Positions 6,116 through 7,217 of a stretch of DNA of 7,217 nucleotides are shown here, one piece after another; position 1 is the first letter of the stretch; each line of letters opens with the position of its first letter. The translations under genes and the position numbers were made by a program. Source of the stretch: Dehalococcoidia bacterium (GTDB lineage Bacteria; Chloroflexota; Dehalococcoidia; Plut-88900); contig JAAXHX010000422.1 in the NCBI GenBank assembly GCA_012270635.1, positions 1 to 7,217 of the forward strand, written 5' to 3'. The notes beneath the pieces were generated by a model, which saw nothing but the letters and a program-made list of their open reading frames with translations, did not search any database and had not been told where the DNA came from.

Positions 6116-6496
6116 CTATTCGATGTGGGCTATACCCTCGATCTCGACGAGCCACTCGGGCTTGGCCAGGGCTGAGACCACTATGGTCGAGTTGGCCGGA
6201 GGGCTGTCGCCGTAAGCTTCTTCGCGGGCGGCGCTGACCGCCGGGTACTGGGACAGGTCGGTAATGTAGGTGATGGTCTTGACCATGTCGGCCAGGCTGC
6301 CTCCGTGGGCACGGCACAGGTCGTCCAGGTTCTTGTAGACCTGCTTCAGCTGGGCGGCGGCATCTTCGCCCACGGTGTTCATCTGCTTGTCCAGGGCCAC
6401 TTGCCCCGAGATATGGACCGTGTTTCCGACCTTCACCGTAGCGCTGAGCCCCTTGAGATGGTATACGTTCTCCGGGTTAACCCGCTCGATAGCCAT
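6116..6496 (-). CDS. RidA-family (YjgF/YER057c/UK114) protein lacking the catalytic Arg
   Basis: A 126-residue member of the Rid superfamily; canonical RidA hydrolyses reactive enamine/imine intermediates released by PLP enzymes. Family features are VHISGQVALD (27-36), the helix QVYKNLDDLCRAHGGSLADMVKTITYITDL (52-81), and the C-terminal ALAKPEWLVEIEGIA (109-123). In E. coli RidA the block PARSCVEVARLP carries the essential Arg105. Here the aligned segment reads PPANSTIVVSALAKP, so the position is Asn102. Proteins without this Arg fall into Rid subgroups that are not expected to act as standard imine deaminases. The ATG has GGGAGGAG (6501-6508) four bases upstream. It follows the MetF-like gene by 39 bases on the same strand, so cotranscription is plausible, although a TATAAT-like box in the gap could also drive it alone. 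Confidence 0.9.
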   Translation of the reverse strand: MAIERVNPENVYHLKGLSATVKVGNTVHISGQVALDKQMNTVGEDAAAQLKQVYKNLDDLCRAHGGSLADMVKTITYITDLSQYPAVSAAREEAYGDSPPANSTIVVSALAKPEWLVEIEGIAHIE

Positions 6497-6534
6497 GCGA
6501 CTCCTCCCTTCGCGGTTCCGCTTGAATAGACCCT

Positions 6535-6540
6535 ATTATA
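6535..6540 (-). promoter_or_regulatory. Possible -10 box of the RidA-family gene
   Basis: On the minus strand a perfect TATAAT overlaps the TAA stop of the MetF-like gene and lies 38 bases before the RidA-like ATG. The distance equals that of the TATAAT upstream of npdG. No matching -35 is visible in the GC-rich sequence upstream, so this may be chance created by the stop codon context. Confidence 0.35.
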
Positions 6541-7217
6541 CAGAGGGGGCAGACCCAGCCCCGTGTTCGAAAGAATCGATTACCTGCCGAGCGAGGCCGT
6601 AGTCCCGCGCCCCACCCGGATATATGGGCGCTATCAGGTAGAAGTTGTATACGCCCAACCGGAGGAAGCGACGCATGGTCTCCTCCGCGGCGTCCGCTCC
6701 CGATCTTCCGCGCTCGATTTGGAGGCGCAAGGGCTCGGGGACCGGGGCGAATGCGATGCCTCCCCTGGCCAACACCTGGACACCGAAGAACATGGGCACT
6801 GCCAAACCCGGATTAGCCAGAAACCTCTCCACCGCCTCGATATCGAAGGTAGGCTGCACGAGGAAGAAGTCGGCGCCCGCGTCGACCTTTAGACGGCAGA
6901 GGTCGGCCTCTTTCTCCACACCGTTGGCGAGGTCCGCCACCGCGCCCACACAGAAATCTCCACCGAGACCCTTCAACTCGGCGATAAGTTCCGTCGGCTT
7001 GAAGCGGTCCGTGCCCGCCGCGTCAGCAACTCCCCTGTTGGCGTCTCCCTGCAGGACCACCACGTTCTCCAGGCCCAAGCGCCTAGCGTTGTTGAGCCGG
7101 TCCCGCACTTCCGATTTGCTTGCGTCCCTGGCAGCCAGGTTGAACACGACCTCAGTCCCAACGTTGTCGCGGATGAGATGAGCGGCGGTAATGGCGTCGG
7201 GGCGGGTGGGGTGGGGG
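6536..7217 (-). CDS. Methylenetetrahydrofolate reductase-like protein (MetF family), N-terminus cut by window end
   Basis: Predicted FAD-dependent TIM-barrel reductase that interconverts 5,10-methylene- and 5-methyl-tetrahydrofolate, or a close relative. The frame stays open to base 7217 (226 residues visible). The start is outside the window, and the GTG at 7147 is internal to a conserved stretch. Family motifs in order are HPTRPDAITAAHLI and EVVFNLAARD (substrate/FAD strand), GLENVVVLQGD (equivalent of the LTGD/LRGD flavin-contact motif), DFCVGAVAD, then ADLCRLKVDAGADFFLVQPTFD (the strand usually reading TQ.FFD). Roughly 60-70 N-terminal residues, including the usual catalytic Glu, are missing because of the window edge. 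The C-terminus ends soon after the last barrel helix, so no C-terminal regulatory domain is fused. It is followed by the RidA-like gene. The family is clear; the exact electron donor is not. Confidence 0.87.
   Translation of the reverse strand, partial: PHPTRPDAITAAHLIRDNVGTEVVFNLAARDASKSEVRDRLNNARRLGLENVVVLQGDANRGVADAAGTDRFKPTELIAELKGLGGDFCVGAVADLANGVEKEADLCRLKVDAGADFFLVQPTFDIEAVERFLANPGLAVPMFFGVQVLARGGIAFAPVPEPLRLQIERGRSGADAAEETMRRFLRLGVYNFYLIAPIYPGGARDYGLARQVIDSFEHGAGSAPSV

Noticed and set aside
1..7217. Search for tRNA/rRNA genes, CRISPR arrays, insertion-sequence ends or phage genes
   Set aside because: No cloverleaf-like gene, regularly spaced repeats, transposase motif or terminal inverted repeats were seen by eye; short GC palindromes are expected by composition.

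Overview
This 7.2 kb window is GC-rich bacterial DNA with tightly packed genes and clear GGAGG-type ribosome binding sites. The mix of a short coenzyme F420 gene set, a cytidylate-kinase-like protein, a RidA-like protein and a MetF-type reductase suggests an uncultured Chloroflexota lineage (Dehalococcoidia or SAR202-like). Actinobacteriota is the main alternative. This assignment is inferred from gene content; no rRNA or tRNA gene is present to confirm it.

Layout. (1) Positions 1-2375, plus strand: the 3' part of an FGGY sugar kinase, a class II aldolase that overlaps it by about one base, and a small probably all-beta protein. This looks like one carbohydrate-catabolic operon in which a sugar is phosphorylated and then cleaved. 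(2) Positions 2385-4372, minus strand: a promoter-like site followed by NADPH:F420 oxidoreductase (npdG/fno), F420-0:gamma-glutamyl ligase (cofE) and a PPOX/FDOR-fold flavin- or F420-binding protein. Together they cover cofactor maturation, cofactor reduction and probably cofactor use. (3) Positions 4411-5145, minus strand: an unrecognised protein with a complete metzincin zinc motif. (4) About 5146-5294: a divergent intergenic region whose only AT-rich island carries overlapping -10-like sequences on the two strands. (5) Positions 5295-5966, plus strand: a cytidylate-kinase-like protein followed by a strong hairpin at about 6005-6037. (6) Positions 6116-7217, minus strand: a MetF-like reductase cut by the window end, then a RidA-family protein whose usual catalytic Arg position is Asn.

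No mobile element, CRISPR array, phage gene, tRNA or rRNA was seen. The least explained items are the orphan metzincin, the small protein of the kinase-aldolase operon, and the two promoter-region architectures (a -10 box in the loop of a dyad, and overlapping divergent -10 boxes). None of this proves a new system; each is a testable lead.
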